Shown piece after piece: positions 1-13,341 of a stretch of DNA of 64,000 nt. The position numbers were made by a program, and so were the translations under genes. The notes beneath the pieces were generated by a model, which had not been told where the DNA came from, made no database searches, and saw only the letters and a list, made by a program, of their open reading frames with translations. Position 1 is the first letter of the stretch. Every line of letters begins with the position of its first letter. The stretch spans positions 3,808,289 through 3,872,288 of the forward strand of contig NC_031479.1 of assembly GCF_000006565.2 (NCBI RefSeq), written 5' to 3'. This stretch comes from Toxoplasma gondii ME49 (lineage: Eukaryota > Apicomplexa > Conoidasida > Eucoccidiorida > Sarcocystidae).

Positions 1-2827
1 CGTGTGCGGGCTATGGGCGAAACAGAGAGAGTAGACAGAGGGGGGCGGGGAACTGCGGAGAGGACGTGAACAGCGTGTGCTGGCGGAAAGGTACATTGCA
101 TGTAAGCCAGCGCTGGTTAGGAAGTATTGGTCGAGCAGTATGCTGGCGTTCGTATGCTGAAAGTGTCTTTGAAGTAGTTATATGACCCTGTTCAACACCT
201 TTTGTGGTATCCCCAGCTCTATTATTTCGACATACGGGATACAATTCTGCACCCATCTTTACAGAAAATACTACCGCTAACGCGTGTTCCCCCCACTACT
301 CCTCTGAATGCGTTGTCACTACAGAGCATCCGTCGTTTTCGAAGACATTGCCTGCTCTGCTGCCCTGTACCTGTGCGATGGTAGCGGATCCCATCTGTGA
401 AAGTGAAGCCAGCGTTTAGGAAATTGTAGAGGAATCTGTTCCCTGCCTGATGGCATGATACATATGAGATGCAGCCTTTTTCTCCCTGCCGTACACAGCT
501 CGATTGAACATGCCGCATAGAAACGATAGCTACTTGTCACTGTATTGTTTTGACAACGGTGTCCCCACTCTCTTCTATATCGGCGGCGGTGGAGGCATTA
601 CCCCTTCAACCAGGTGCTCTGTAGGACTTGCATCACCAACGAGGAACGCTGACTTTTTTGGATGCACGCCGAAGCAAGGGTAGTGTTGAAACCCCCTGTT
701 CAGGTGCACCGTTTGACACATCTGATTGTGACTGCCTGCGGAGGAAATAACAATCCAGTTTCAATTGTTGGCGAAGGCGCTGGCTTCGATTTTTCAGTTG
801 CATCTTGGAAAACGTGTTTCCCACAAAGTATTCGTCTGGTGAATCTATGGCACGAGCTTTTTACTGGCTATTACAGACATTTCCAGCGCGGCACTGCACT
901 TCCATGTCCCGGCGGGAAGGCCGTCCGCGGCGTGTGCCGTTCCATTTAGAACCATTTACATCTACGGACAAACGATTTCAGCTATCAGTTGATCAAATAT
1001 CCTGTATTCAGCTATCGTGTATCAATGGTTCTCCGTGCCTTCGTCTGCATCGTCTATAACTTGCCAGAAGTGTACACGGATACTGAGCTCTTTCCTACAC
1101 CCGACATGCACGTGGGAACGTTTAAATACGCGTTTTATGCAAACTCACTGCATCATGTCACAACGTCGGACAAGGTAGAATTGCCTTAGGAAAAGGAATA
1201 AATAGGATGGGCAAGCAAGGTACCGTCGCCGGGCCGCCGCGAAAGCCTTCTCCTTCTTGCTGGCACGATCGGGTTCGAAGTGTACGCGAAGTGACTCTGT
1301 CTGTCCTTTTTGATCAACCTCAGAATACACTACTTTTCGTCTACCTTGTAAAGTGCAGCGCGCAAGGCGTGCTTGAGCTCATAACTATGAGTAAGAAGTC
1401 AGAGCTCCGCCCCAAAGTCCTGTTCCCTTGCGCGCATGCACACCGTGTGCTTCCGGTTCAAGTATCCGTCGGAAAGACAGGGTTGTCCTCGCTTTTGCTT
1501 CGACAAAAGCATGACACTTCATGAGCCCTTCTATCTGTACCACGAGTCGCTGCAACTGGCGCGTTGTTAGCAGCATTAAGCTGATTCTTTCAAACAATAT
1601 CCAAGCTCAGCAACGTCAACGCTGAGAGTCTCGGACGCCCCACTTCACGCTCACCGCTAGCCCCCTTTAGCGGACGTCGCGAGGAGACCGGAAGAATGAG
1701 CAGGGAGAAGGAAAAAGGCGCTAGAGATGCAAAGAGTCAAAGGACCGGAGGCAGTCTGAGCGTTTGTTCCCTGGTTGTGTCTTCAGCGTAGGACAATTTT
1801 TTTCATCTGTCACTCAACCCGCGCCCGAGTCGTCTGCCACTTTCTTAGTGTACCACATCCGTTCAGAGTCCGTTGTCACTTTCCGGACTTTTTCTTCCTT
1901 CATCGACGGCAGCTCGCTTCTAACAACTCTTTACACAAGGCAGGTCTCCGGGTGGCATCACTTGCTTGTTTCCTTGTGGCATTTCTGTTCAGAGGGCCCC
2001 GTCTCGTTAACTCGGGAGCGTGTCTCCCGCGGTGGCTCTTCGTGGTGTGCAGCTGCGCTGGACCCGCTCGCGCTCCCGTTGAAAAAGCAGATTACTTCTT
2101 TTCTCTTTGACTGACTTCCCTCATTCTCCCTCTCTGGATTTCCTGCACAGAGAGCCCCAGAAACTGGACATCTTATTCCACCGTCGCGAGTCTCTCACAG
2201 CTGTGCTAGCGCGACTTGCTTCGCTTTTTTGTGCCGTGGTTGCTCTCTCGCTCCTTTCTCTGTTGTAAGTCGTCTCTTTCTCGGCGAAAGAGGGAGAAAG
2301 CAAAAGCGGAAGAAACGCCGCACAACTTTAATTTCTTTTCCGCGGTGGAGACAACGACACTGAAGTCAAAGGTCTCTCCTGCGCATTTTTCCGAAGCTTG
2401 AGGTCGGCGGCCGAATCCGACGCTTTTAAAGGTAACTTTACGGTTCATTTTGAGGTGTCGCGTGTCTTTTCGGGGTTCAAAGTCTTGCTGGCGTGCATCG
2501 ATGCGTTACGCGCGAGGTCAGGCGATCCCCGCCTCCGAGAAAAAGTATTTTATGGTGAAACCCCACCCTCGGAGAACTCTGCTTTTCTGGATTCCTTCTT
2601 CCTCCCCTTCTGTGCCGCCGCTCTTTCGTTTTCCAACCGGTTCGACGTCTTCTCTTCTAGGTTGCTTGCACAGACTGCTTGTGTACCTCCGTGCCAACTG
2701 CTCCACTGTTTTGCTTCGCTGTCGCCCTACCTCCTCTCCTCCGCTCGCCACGCAGATTTCATAGCTCCTGTCTCCATCGTCTGATTCACACAGTCATTCT
2801 CGCTTCAGCGCTCGTCCAGCAAACACC
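1..2827. other. Non-coding region upstream of CRT (promoter and 5' UTR)
   Basis: I find no convincing coding exon on either strand here. The open frames are short, overlap each other on both strands and show no recognisable motif. The last ~1 kb before the CRT start codon is rich in C and T, as is common for 5' untranslated regions of this group. One CGCATGCA element, matching the Toxoplasma TRP-2 consensus [T/C]GCATGC[G/A], lies at 1433-1440. The transcription start cannot be placed from sequence. Confidence 0.6.
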
Positions 2828-5800
2828 ATGCCGCCGGCTCACCACGGGTCTGGAGGCCGCAGACGGCCTGGACGCGGAAACAAAGGGAAAAGAGACACGG
2901 AAGCAGGGATGACAGCTTCTCCGGATCCGGGGTACATGCGACCGGAAACGCCTGCTGCGCCTTCGCAGCAGACTGATGTTCGAAGTCCTGCGTCTGCGCG
3001 AGAGCACCGAAACGCGGACGTCGGCGTTGCGGCGCCTGATGCGCTCACACCAAACGCGGGTGAGCAGAAGGAAGTCGAGGGCGTCGCGAAGGTAAACGTA
3101 GCAGTTTCGTCCGACCAGCCTCCTGACTGGGCACCGTCTCAATCAGACCTTCCCCCGTCGTTGTCCCCGACTACTGCTTCTCGCCCTGCGACGTCCTCGC
3201 GCTCTCCTCGGGCCAGAAGCCGTCATTCGCCGGTCGCTTCTTCCTCGGCCTTCTCTTCTCCAGCCCCATCCGCTTCTGCGCTCACTTCTGCTTCTGGCGT
3301 CCCTGAGGCGCCTCTCGCTGCACCCGAACTGAAACATACTTTAGCCGCGGACGAGGGGAATCCGGAGCCGCGTCTTGAAGGCCCTGTGGAGCGGCTGCAC
3401 GCCCGGCAGGAGAATCCATTGACAGACAGCAGCGACGGAAGTTACATCCTTCTGGAGGAAGGCGAGAGTCAAAGGGCGTGTCTGGACCGGAAGAACAGAC
3501 ATCTGCGACAGACGACGCCTCCAGGTGTATGGACGACTGCGGATCTCGCGTCTCAAAACTCTCATTCTGCGTCTTTCGCTTCGGGGTTCCGCAGAGCTCT
3601 CTTGCCGTCTGGTGGAAGTGGAGACCACGACGAACAGGCAAGCGACTGTAGGGCGTCTCTCCGAGGCATGCAGCGCCCATGTTTTGGATCGCCTTCGACA
3701 GACACGAGGATGGGAGCCGCAGAAGGCCTCCCCCTTGCATCACGAAGAAGACGGCAGCACTGGCGCCGGGAACTGCGAACCTTCGGCGCTGTGGCTCTCG
3801 CCTGTCTCCGTGCGTCTTGGCATGGGATGAAGAGAGCGAGACTTCGCGCAACTCGGTGGATCGATCGAAACGCAGCGACTGTACGCGTCGCATGCTACAC
3901 GTTTCTCCTCCTCGTCACGTCGACAGGGAACACCATTTGTTTCAAGTGAGCAGAAGAGACCTCCAAACCAGAGGGGCTTCTGTGAAGAGTCTGTACAACC
4001 CAGAAAGATGCCTTCTCTGTTTCGTTTTTTCTGTGTCTTCGCATTTCACTCCTCCGTAAAATGGCTCTTAATGCCTCGATGAGGGTCGCGGCGATTCCTA
4101 GCGACTCCAACGTTACCCTAACAAAGTGCAGTAGCTTAGAACGAAAGTTGTTTCGAGCAAGAAACGAGTCTTACTTCAACTAGAAATTACTGGAGAGACG
4201 TGCTGTCCGTTCAGATCGGTCTCGTGGACCGGATTCGTCTTTCAGGTCAAGGGGGGGACTTGTGCTTCTCCGTCGCCGGGGCAAAGAGCAGGAGGTCTTT
4301 CACATGTGTCTTTTCGGCGCCGTCATTCTGTTGCCTGTGAAGAAGACAAGATATGCTCTTGCGACTTGCTTTCGATTTCAATAACATGGTCTCCGCCGGC
4401 ATGCGAGGCCGCTTCGAAGGACCTCTCAGGCTCCGGACTCACTGTTGCGGCGGCGCATTGGCACAGAGACTGTATCGACTCGGAATGTGATAACCACAAT
4501 GCATGCAATACATGATCTACGTCTGGAGTTTTCCAAATCTGTTGCAACAGGAAGATGATTGACAAGATGCCGAACTACAGCCCCTGCCTAACACAGGTCA
4601 CCACGGTTGTCTTCGTTCCTGTCTTCTTCGCTCTCTCCTTGTACACCGACTACGCCGGAGGCCTCCCCCAGGTGAGGGAGAGCAACTATCTCTTGTGCCA
4701 TCTTCAAAGTCGGTGGCTCTTCTCAGTAGACGTTTTATCTCTGCAGATATTCAAAAGAAAACAAACAGGCCTCCAGTAGTGTGCGAGCGTCACAGTCCGG
4801 CGGCTATTCTCACTAGGTATTGCTTCCGAAACATTCGAAATGAAGAACAAGCAAATGTCTCAGCGTGCAAAGCGTTTTGTGTGGAGGCGCCATAACTTTG
4901 ATAATCAAAAAGATCATCCTGTACACCCCGTCAGACGGTAACCAATCACAAACTACGTGCTTCGATATCTGAATTGTCGACATGTGAAATCGTTCTGTCC
5001 TTGCCATTTACACATCTCTGGCGATACTTGTTGCATCCCCTGGAACTGCTGACTTCCGTTTCGATTTACGTAGTTCATATCATTATGCGATTTTCGCGTG
5101 TCTCCTTCTGTCAAGCCACTCTTTTGTCTCCTTTCAGCTGCGACTGTTTAAACCATGAGCTCTTCCATCCGCCTTCCCCCCAGCTGTGAGAAGGATTTCT
5201 TTCTCCGTGTTTATCCGTATGTCACACTGTTGCTCTCTCGATGGCGTCGCCTCTGTCCGTATGCCTCGTTTCCCTAGCCTCTCAGTCTCGGCCGCGTCCA
5301 AGAGCGCTGTCCTACAGAGGAGCAGCCGGACAGCAAGGCGTGCGTGGACGGTCTGTGCTTGTTCTCTCGTTGGTGTGGACTCGTCTTCTCCCTCGCTTCT
5401 GCGTGTCTCTCAGGAAATGGCAGATTTCCCGAAGCGCAACTTCGCCGTCATGGGTTTCCTCGACTCCTTCAGTGGCGTGATGGCCATCATCGGTGCTGTG
5501 CATACAACGGGTAAAGCTATTGTTGTCTCTCTTTCTAACTCGAAAGTAACGTGTGTACATCAACAACAAAGCACACGTCGAATATAATCTGACAGGGCGT
5601 TCTGTCGCTCTGCCTCTTCGTTCGCTGACGCCGGTTTCCGTCTCCAACAACCCAGCAGTCGCGTTCACACTTGGTGCATGCGAGAGGGAGGACAGGGTTT
5701 TAAACGTGATGTTTTGCCATGTTGCCCTAAAAAAGAGTTTCAAGCACTCCGGAGGCGCAGCGGGGGCGAACGCAGAGCCGTATCCCTGCCCAGAAGCCTG

Positions 5801-7686
5801 CTTTACGTACTCCGCATTTGGTGCCGACGCTTACTGTGCATGCAGGGACCACTCAGGTAGTGCTCCAGCAGAGCTGCATTGTTTTCAGTCTTCTGGCCTC
5901 AATTGTCATGCTTCGCAAAAGGTAAGGTGCCCTTGTTAGCCTGTTGCCGTTCGTGCCTCCGCTTTTTCATTTCACGGTTTCGGTTTTGCCGCACATCTCT
6001 CTTAGTCGCAGCTTCTCGTCCAGGTCTTTCTGTGTTGGGGTCTCCATTTGCCGCGTTTTCCTTCGCGCGGCTTCCCCGCTGACATCCCGCCTCGCGTCGG
6101 AACGTTTATGTCTGCGTGTGCTCTCTCCTCGCTTCTTTTCGTTCGTTTCCGAGATGAACGTCAACCGGATCAGCAGCGGAGTGGTGCGCATCTCCAACCG
6201 TCGGTTGGGGGTTGTCAGAGGGCGTTTCGTCGCGTTTTCGAGCTTTTTGGCGAGCGGAGAATCTTGTTTGCTGTTGCATGCCAGCCGTGTTTTGCGTTTC
6301 TTATCTGTCATCTTCAGATTCCATGCGGCGCATTATTTAGGAGCCTTGGTCATCATTCTCGGCGTCCTCGTGGTGAAGTTGCCGGATCTTCTTCATCCCT
6401 CGTCTGACGGCGGCGGCGACGTCTTCGTCTTCAACTTGTTGTATCTCCTCAGCAATTTGGTCGGTGAAAGGACAACATTCGTTTTCGCTTCTGTAGCCCG
6501 TTTATCTTCCATGTCGCGTCCTTGGGCTGTCCCTACACTTCGCAGATTGCGCTTTTCTCCTCTCTCACTAGTAAACTGTAAACCGTCTGTATCGCCTGTC
6601 CTCAAGCTGGTGGAAAAGTGCAAATGCGCTTTCGAGTTTCGGCTGAATTTGCTCTTTCTGTACTCGTCTCGTTTTCATGTTGAACACGATCGAGAAGACG
6701 ACGAAAAGAAGAAACGAAAAACACGGAGAACAAAGCAAAGAGAAAAAAAGCCATTTTACGCTCATGTGTCTATCGGCGGCTTTCCTCATGCGTGACTTTT
6801 GTGCACTCCTACCAGAACAGCCGTCTCTCTTTCCTGTGTCCTCTCTTCTCTTGGTGTTGCGGATCTCGGACGTTCTGTTCTCTTTCTCTGCTTCTTTTGT
6901 CTCTCTTCTAGTGTCTCTCACTGGTGTGTCCTCCCGACTTTCTGCCTCGTCTTCGCTGGCGTTCTGCTTTGTTGTTTTCCTCTGTCTTCTTTCTGTAGCT
7001 TTCTCTCTCGGTTACTCGCCTTCGTCGTGTATCGATCCGTTACTCTCCCGCCTTCGCTTTTTCTCCTCCTCTCTGCGTCTCTCTCGTTCTCTCTTCTTTT
7101 CTTGCTCCTTTCTTTGTCTTGCTCCTTTTCTCTCGTTCTGTCCCCTGACGTGTGTGACTGTCCGTTTCGCCCTCCTTCTGTCGCCTTCCGGATTCGCTTG
7201 TTTCATTGATATCTTCTGTTGCTTCCGTGTGTCTTTCGCTCGATCTTTCAGCCAACAGCTGTGTCGTGCGTTTACAAGGAAGTGGCTTTTCGAGGAGTTG
7301 AAATGGGCACAAACTACCTGCAGGCTTGGGTTGCTCTGTTCCAGTTCCTCATCGGCTTCCTCGTTCTCCCCCTCAATGCGCTCCCTGTGCTCGGACCTCG
7401 TAAACAAGAAAGAGAGATTATACTCTTCCACACTCACGCACTTATACAGTAACACAAACATGCCTGTGTTTATACGCGCGGCAAAATGCCTACTACTTCT
7501 GTATGTGTGTCAATCTGTGCGCCTCTCTATTTCTCTTTCTCCACGTGGCTGTACATCTCTATATCTATCCGTGAATCTATCTACATCTGTCTATCTGCAT
7601 CTATCCATATATCCATCTATCTGTCTATCAGTATCTCTATATATATCTCTGTCTGTATCTGTACGCATATACATATATATGTATGC

Positions 7687-7735
<49 letters not shown>

Positions 7736-10700
7736 TATATGTACACAAGTAGTATGTCTTTAGAGATCCATGTACAGGCGCGTCTGCGTGAGGCGACCGC
7801 GTCTCTGAACCTGCTGACGTCTTTGTGCATCCTCTGTGAGGTACGAAGATGCGTCGTCTTGAACACTTAGGTTTCTTGCCAGACAAGGTTTGAAAGATAG
7901 ATGGACGTCGCTGGTGTCTCTTGTGTCTCCGTCGTCTCTGTTTTTCCGTAGAGAGAGTGCCTCTTGCGGAACTTCCAGCGAGCCTCTGGAATGGAACGCG
8001 CTGCCTCTTCGGGTTCAACACCATCGTCACGGTATGAGGAGGGAGGCGCTTGAGTTTAAGATCTTTCTCGCTTGAGACTCAACGAGATCATTTGCTCTAC
8101 GCGCGTATCGTTTGTTTGTGATCCTTTGCCCACACATGCAAAACACTTAGAAACGAGGCTCTTCAGTTTCAGTGGTCGGACACGCGAGAAAGATGCTACA
8201 AAGCACATCTTGAATCGTGCACATCTTGTCGCTCCCTGGGCACAGACCTGTTTGCGTATGTATTTCTATCTACATATATATATATATATACATATATACA
8301 TATGTATGTATTTCCGTATTCACATACGTATACATTTTTGTATGTGAAAATGTATATTTATAAATATATATATATATATATATTTACGCATGTGTACACT
8401 TTTATGCTGCTTTCTATCTAGTCTTTCCGTACGCACACGCTTTGACACATATGTTTATGCACTTGCGTTTATTTGTATTTGGCAGATATATGTATAGGTC
8501 TACATTTGTTTGTATATGTACATGGTTGTAGACATAGGGAGCTCTGAAGAGGCTTTCGAATACAGAGCGAAGAATCAAAGAACAGATCAACAGCTACAGA
8601 ACTGAGTGCACATTACCAACGGCTGACGTCTCGACACCAGAGAGACGCAAGACCCTCATGAGATATGTAAAACCGAAGCGAACGTAGGCATGTCTCGCGT
8701 CCCTGCATGTGGCTGAACAGAACTGCGGAGGCGCCGGGAACATGGAGTCGCCCTGTGACAACTGCGAAGGCGCTTGGGTGAGGCCGAGCTCGGAAGTGAT
8801 TCCGAAGAATGGGCAGAAACGGAGGAGAGGAGACGTCATAAAGGACAGAAGACACAGGAGCGAAACCGAGGCAAATGCACCGACAGGACACGGCGGAAGA
8901 TGGGGAAACCAAGGAAGACGGAAAGAGCTGATTCTGGTTTCAGATTACCACAGTGGAGATGAGGGAAGCAGTTAGGGGTGTAGTAACGGCGCGAAGATCG
9001 CGTTCGAGGGAGACACGCGGCGTAAGCAGTCCACTAGAAAGAGACACCGGAATCGAGAAAGATTGGCGAGAGAAAGGGGGGACAGCAAAAGAGACAGATG
9101 CTCTTCAGAGAAAAGGAAGTCACCTGAGGAGAGAGGGGAGTCACACGTAGAAACTCTTAAACCTCGGTTTCAGGGACCGTATATGGTGGAGCGATGAGCA
9201 AACAATCAGGTCCACATCGTACACTTCAGATAGAAGAAAGCAATTTTGTGGTTGTCGCCGTCTTCTCTCATCTACTCTGTCGACGCGATCTGGTCTGTCG
9301 CAGAAATACGTCGGAATGTATCTCAGCTTCAACCTCCTTTACAACATGTTCATCATCTTCGTAAGTTCGTCATGAGGTTGCCACAGCAGCAGCGCTTTGT
9401 GTGCGGGTGTCGCATTTCGTTCTTTACTCGTCGTGTGGGTCTTCGTGTCCAACCTGCTTGGACTGCGGGACGAGATGCAGCGAAGAAGCAAAGGAGGGGA
9501 AGACACAGTCAGTGAGATCTAAGAGACAAGGAAACCGAGAAAAACTGGAGAACTAAGCAAATCGTGTCAAGAGCAGAGACAGCGAAAGCGAAGACACAGT
9601 GAAGTGTAGAGATGTTAAAAAAGCAGAGACAGTGCATAATGTCGAAATGTAGACAACTCTCTCCGAAGTAACATGGCAAGAGACACAACAGAAATGTCGG
9701 TTCGTTGCCGAGCAGTCTGTCTCTCCATCTTCCTTCTTTCTCTTTCGCGGCGTCCGCTGCGTGTGTGGCATTGTCCGTCTTCTGTTTCGCTTGTTTCTGC
9801 ACATTTCGCCTTGCTGAGTTCTCGTCTTTTCTGCACCGGGTTTACCTTCGTGCTGATGAGGAGGTTGAGCAAGCAGGGGAGACAGAGAAGTGAAGAGGAG
9901 AAAAAGAAAACACGACCGGGAAGGCGAAAGAGAGAAGGCAGACGACTTTGGTGCGTCGCCCCTTCCACAACTGTTTCCATCTGCCGTGTCTGTTTTTCCT
10001 GTTGTTCAGGTTGTGAAGAGTGGAGGCGCTGCACTGACTTTCTTAGTCTCCACGCTGAGGCTTCCGGTGACTGCACTCGCGTTCTGCTCGCGTGCCATCA
10101 TGGTCAGTTTTCCCTCGTTTAAATCGCCTTCTGTGGCCTGGGTTTGCTTGATGACTCCCGCGGATCTCTTCATGTTCGTCTCCACGCGTGTCTGTCGGAC
10201 CCAGAGGCACATGCGTCTGAATATCTTTTCGACCAGGCCGCCTCACACGTTTATGTCTGTACCGATGTGTATGCGTCTATACATTCGCAAGCATACAAAC
10301 ATTATGTCTGTGCACCTCTGTGAGCATGGGTGCGTATCCGTGTATCTGTCCGTGTCTGTCTGTGTCTGCATGTGAAGGTCTTTGCTCAGGTAGTAGCTCT
10401 GGCCTCTCCGTGTGTTTCGTTTGGGCTTTGGTTTGCATAGAAAAGAAAGGAGACGAACACAAGTTCCTTCTGCGTCTCTGTCTGCAGGGCGACCGCGCCG
10501 TCCCGCCGAAGGCGACAGACTTTTACGGTTTGGTGAGAAGGAACGCGAAAGCAAGACACACCGAACAAGAAGAGCGAAACACACGCGAGGAGGGAACATA
10601 CAGACGGCAGACCGAGGCTGCAGAGTGACAGAGGAAACGAGAAGGGCTGTGGTTACCGGATCCATGTCCTCTTGTGCTTTTTCATGACCATCTTTTCGAG

Positions 10701-13202
10701 CGCAAACAGGAAATGGCATCCACCCTGTGTGGACCAGCGAACTGTTGGAGCAAACGTGGAAGAAAGAAACGCTCGTTTAACGCAGACACCTGCGAGTTTC
10801 CTCTTAGGGCTCTCTTCCGTCCTCGGTGTCCCCGCTCGCATCCTAGGCTTTGACCACAGTCCCGGTAGTCTCTCCTCTGCAGTTTCTCGTGAATTGTCTC
10901 TCGTGTTTTTTTCTTGCATGTGGGCCGTCTTGCTTCCTCGGTGTCTCTTCGCACCTGCCCCGTGCTGCCATCGCAGGCCTTTCTCTGCCATTCTCTAAAC
11001 TTGCTTTCTGCATCACTCTGCTGTCTTCAGCTGGTTCTCATTCTAGGTCTCGTGATCTACCGCGCAGGTGGCATCATGAAACGGTGAGGTTGTTGCCTTC
11101 TTCGGATTTCGGTTTTCTTTTTCGGAGTACCGACGCCGCGTAGACTGCAGGCACTAAAGTCTGCTTCTTCAGAGCCTTCACGAGGGCGAGAGGCAACCGA
11201 AAGTCTAAAAAGCAGACTGAGAGTGATGGAAACGAGGCCTGTGTTGGGAATGGGGTCCACTGAATTTCCTTTTCGTTATGCCGTTTCTCCTTCTTCCTGT
11301 GTCTCTGCCTTATGTACCTTCTTCCAGTTTCATCATTTCCTCTCGTTCATCTACGTCTGCTCCCTCTGTCTCTCATGTCTCTTTCTGCTCCGTTCCGCCC
11401 TCTCTTTTGCCTCTCCCTGTTTTTACTTCTGCTTCGTTTTCGTCTCCTCTTTCTGGCGCGTCCTCTCCTTTCTAGTTCTGTCTTTTCAATTTCTGCTCCG
11501 TTCTCTAGTTTCTCCATTTCGTTCAGGCGCGCTCAGCGTCGCGCCGTCGCCGCTGCGCGCGGCCACACTTCGTCGCCGATGATGCTGACCCCGAGAGAAG
11601 AAGAGCAGATCGGGACCATTTTCGTCGAGGAGGTTTTTGCAGCTGGAGAGCTGGAAGACGGCGGCGTCACTGAGGAGGACGAGACCGACGACGACACCTC
11701 TGAGGTCGAAGTGCATCCTGTCTTCTCGTCCGTCGTCGCCTCTGAGGTGGGACGAGAAAGCGAGAGGTCGAGTAGAACGGAGGAGAAGCACAAAAGTCAA
11801 GCGATGTGCCGTTGTCTGTGCATGTCGGCTCTCTTCGCTCCTCGTTTACTCGCTTTTGCCTTCGCTTGTGTGCTGGCGTTTTCGCGTTCTCCGCTTGCAC
11901 TGGTTGTATTGTTCGCGTCTGGCAACTCTGTGTTCGCATGGCGAATTGTTCTCGCGGTTTGTTGCTTCTGCTTCTCCGTCGATTCCGGATTTCGCGACTG
12001 CGCTTGCGTCTGTCTCTTCAGCCTCCCCACGTATATGTGCACACCAAACGTCACTCCCACAGCGACGGCGGCTACCACAAGTAGGTTCGGCTTCTACTTT
12101 TCCCGGATTTTCTCGCTTGACACATTTCTTCGTTTGTCGCTCTCGCCTCCGTGTCTGCTCCAAAAGGGTTGCGGGCGTTTCGGCTTCTCGCGATTGGCTG
12201 AACCATTTTATCCGTGTCTTTTTCTCATACATCCAGGCTCCCAGCCTGTGGTTCTTCGCCAGCGGCCTTCACACCGTTCACCCAGTAAGCCCAGCGAACG
12301 CAAGCGGGAGAAAAAATGCTTCAAATGGGGAAAACGACAAAGACGACGTCGAGAAGAAGCGCTGCAGTGGAGGCGAGAACGAGATGGAGAGTGCGTTTCG
12401 TGCCTGTCTGCATGATACACAGTTTGTTGGGATTTTGTGTGCCTATGCGTGAATTTACGACCACACACCTTAAAGCAGCAGACAGTCAAACATGTTTTGT
12501 CTCTGGCTTCCTGTCCCTTGTTGTCCTTCCTGATCGATTCGCGTCTGTCTCGTGGAGGCGCTCTCTGTATTTGTTCCATGTCGTTTTTCTGTCCACGAAG
12601 CCTCTCTGCGAGTCTTGCTTTTCTCAGACGCATGCCTGGTACTGGAAGCGAGTCCTGCAGCCGACGCCGAAACAGAGATGGTAGGTGGAGTTTGATCTGT
12701 CTGTTTCAACTTTATCTCTCAATTTGTGTCTGTCTCCAGTTCTGTCGTCGCTTCGTCTCTCGTCTCTTCTTCCTATATCCTTCCTCTCTTTTCTCTTTCG
12801 TTCTCTCGTCTGTGAGGTCTCCCTGGTGCTTTGTGTCGTGGACTCTTTTTGTTTTGTGCCCACACACGGTTTTGTTCTTTTCGTACATTTGTGTTCTGCG
12901 TTAGCGACGGAAGTTGTCTCCCCTTTATCTCCTCCCCTTACGACATCAGTGAACTTCGCTTTTTTGCGTCTCTCCTCGCTTTTTTTTTATTTTCAGGAGA
13001 CGACGAGAGGTCTCCCCGTTCGCATGCATGCTCTTTTGATGAAGAGACAGGCTTCGCTGGAGGCACGGGAACAGGTAGACATTTCTCCTCACCTGGAACC
13101 GCCTTATCGCCGAACAGAGTTGGTGGCTACGAGCCTCCTTCGATGCACGCAGTGCAGCCTGCCGTTATTGGCAAGTCCAGAGCGAACAACGGATGTATAT
13201 GA
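2828..13202 (+). CDS. CRT: Chloroquine resistance transporter (CRT) homologue, 15 exons
   Basis: CRT is a drug/metabolite-superfamily transporter of the apicomplexan digestive or plant-like vacuole. Exons: 2828-3945, 4551-4671, 5414-5510, 5846-5921, 6318-6459, 7252-7399, 7952-8031, 8721-8777, 9304-9360, 10010-10102, 10488-10532, 11031-11083, 11527-11746, 12237-12390, 12997-13202. All phases agree and give 888 aa, about twice the 424 aa of PfCRT. The first ~350 residues are a low-complexity extension; TM1 starts near residue 352. Landmarks collinear with PfCRT are GNTICFKK (TM1), KMPNYSP, FLDSFSG, HYLGALVIILG, VFNLLYLLSNL, FNTIVTNCG, CDNCEGAW, FNLLYNMF and GLVIYRAGG. The four cysteines that form disulfides in the PfCRT vacuolar loop are present. 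A ~190-residue acidic, Ser-rich tail follows the last helix. The exon 5 donor is weak (GTCGGT). The residue aligned with PfCRT Lys76 is Thr369. Identity is certain at family level; exons 13-15 (tail) rest on phase and composition. Confidence 0.95.
7550..7742. repeat. TATC/TA-rich microsatellite in CRT intron 6
   Basis: Imperfect CTAT/TCTG units (7550-7650) pass into alternating TA with ATAC/GTAT interruptions (7666-7742). Confidence 0.9.
8265..8385. repeat. TA microsatellites in CRT intron 7
   Basis: Two alternating TA tracts (about 8271-8310 and 8355-8384) separated by ATAC/TATG-rich sequence. Confidence 0.9.
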
Positions 13203-13303
13203 AAGACGCGAAGACCTTTACAGCCATGTCTGTGCAAAAACATGGACTTTGTGAGGGCGAGCAGTGCAATGACACCTTGGCGCTTCACATACAGAACAAT
13301 GTC

Positions 13304-13309
<6 letters not shown>

Positions 13310-13341
<32 letters not shown>

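Noticed and set aside
1240..1300. GGTTCGAA word resembling a tRNA B box
   Set aside because: No matching A box, acceptor stem or T-arm pairing could be drawn around it.
5944..6795. 283-codon open frame
   Set aside because: It contains CRT exon 5 in the correct frame, but the flanks are intron sequence; counted as part of CRT only.
6677..7870. 397-codon + strand open frame
   Set aside because: It runs through the pyrimidine-rich CRT intron 5, exon 6 in the wrong frame and a TA tract; the peptide is Ser/Leu/Phe then repeated Ile-Tyr.
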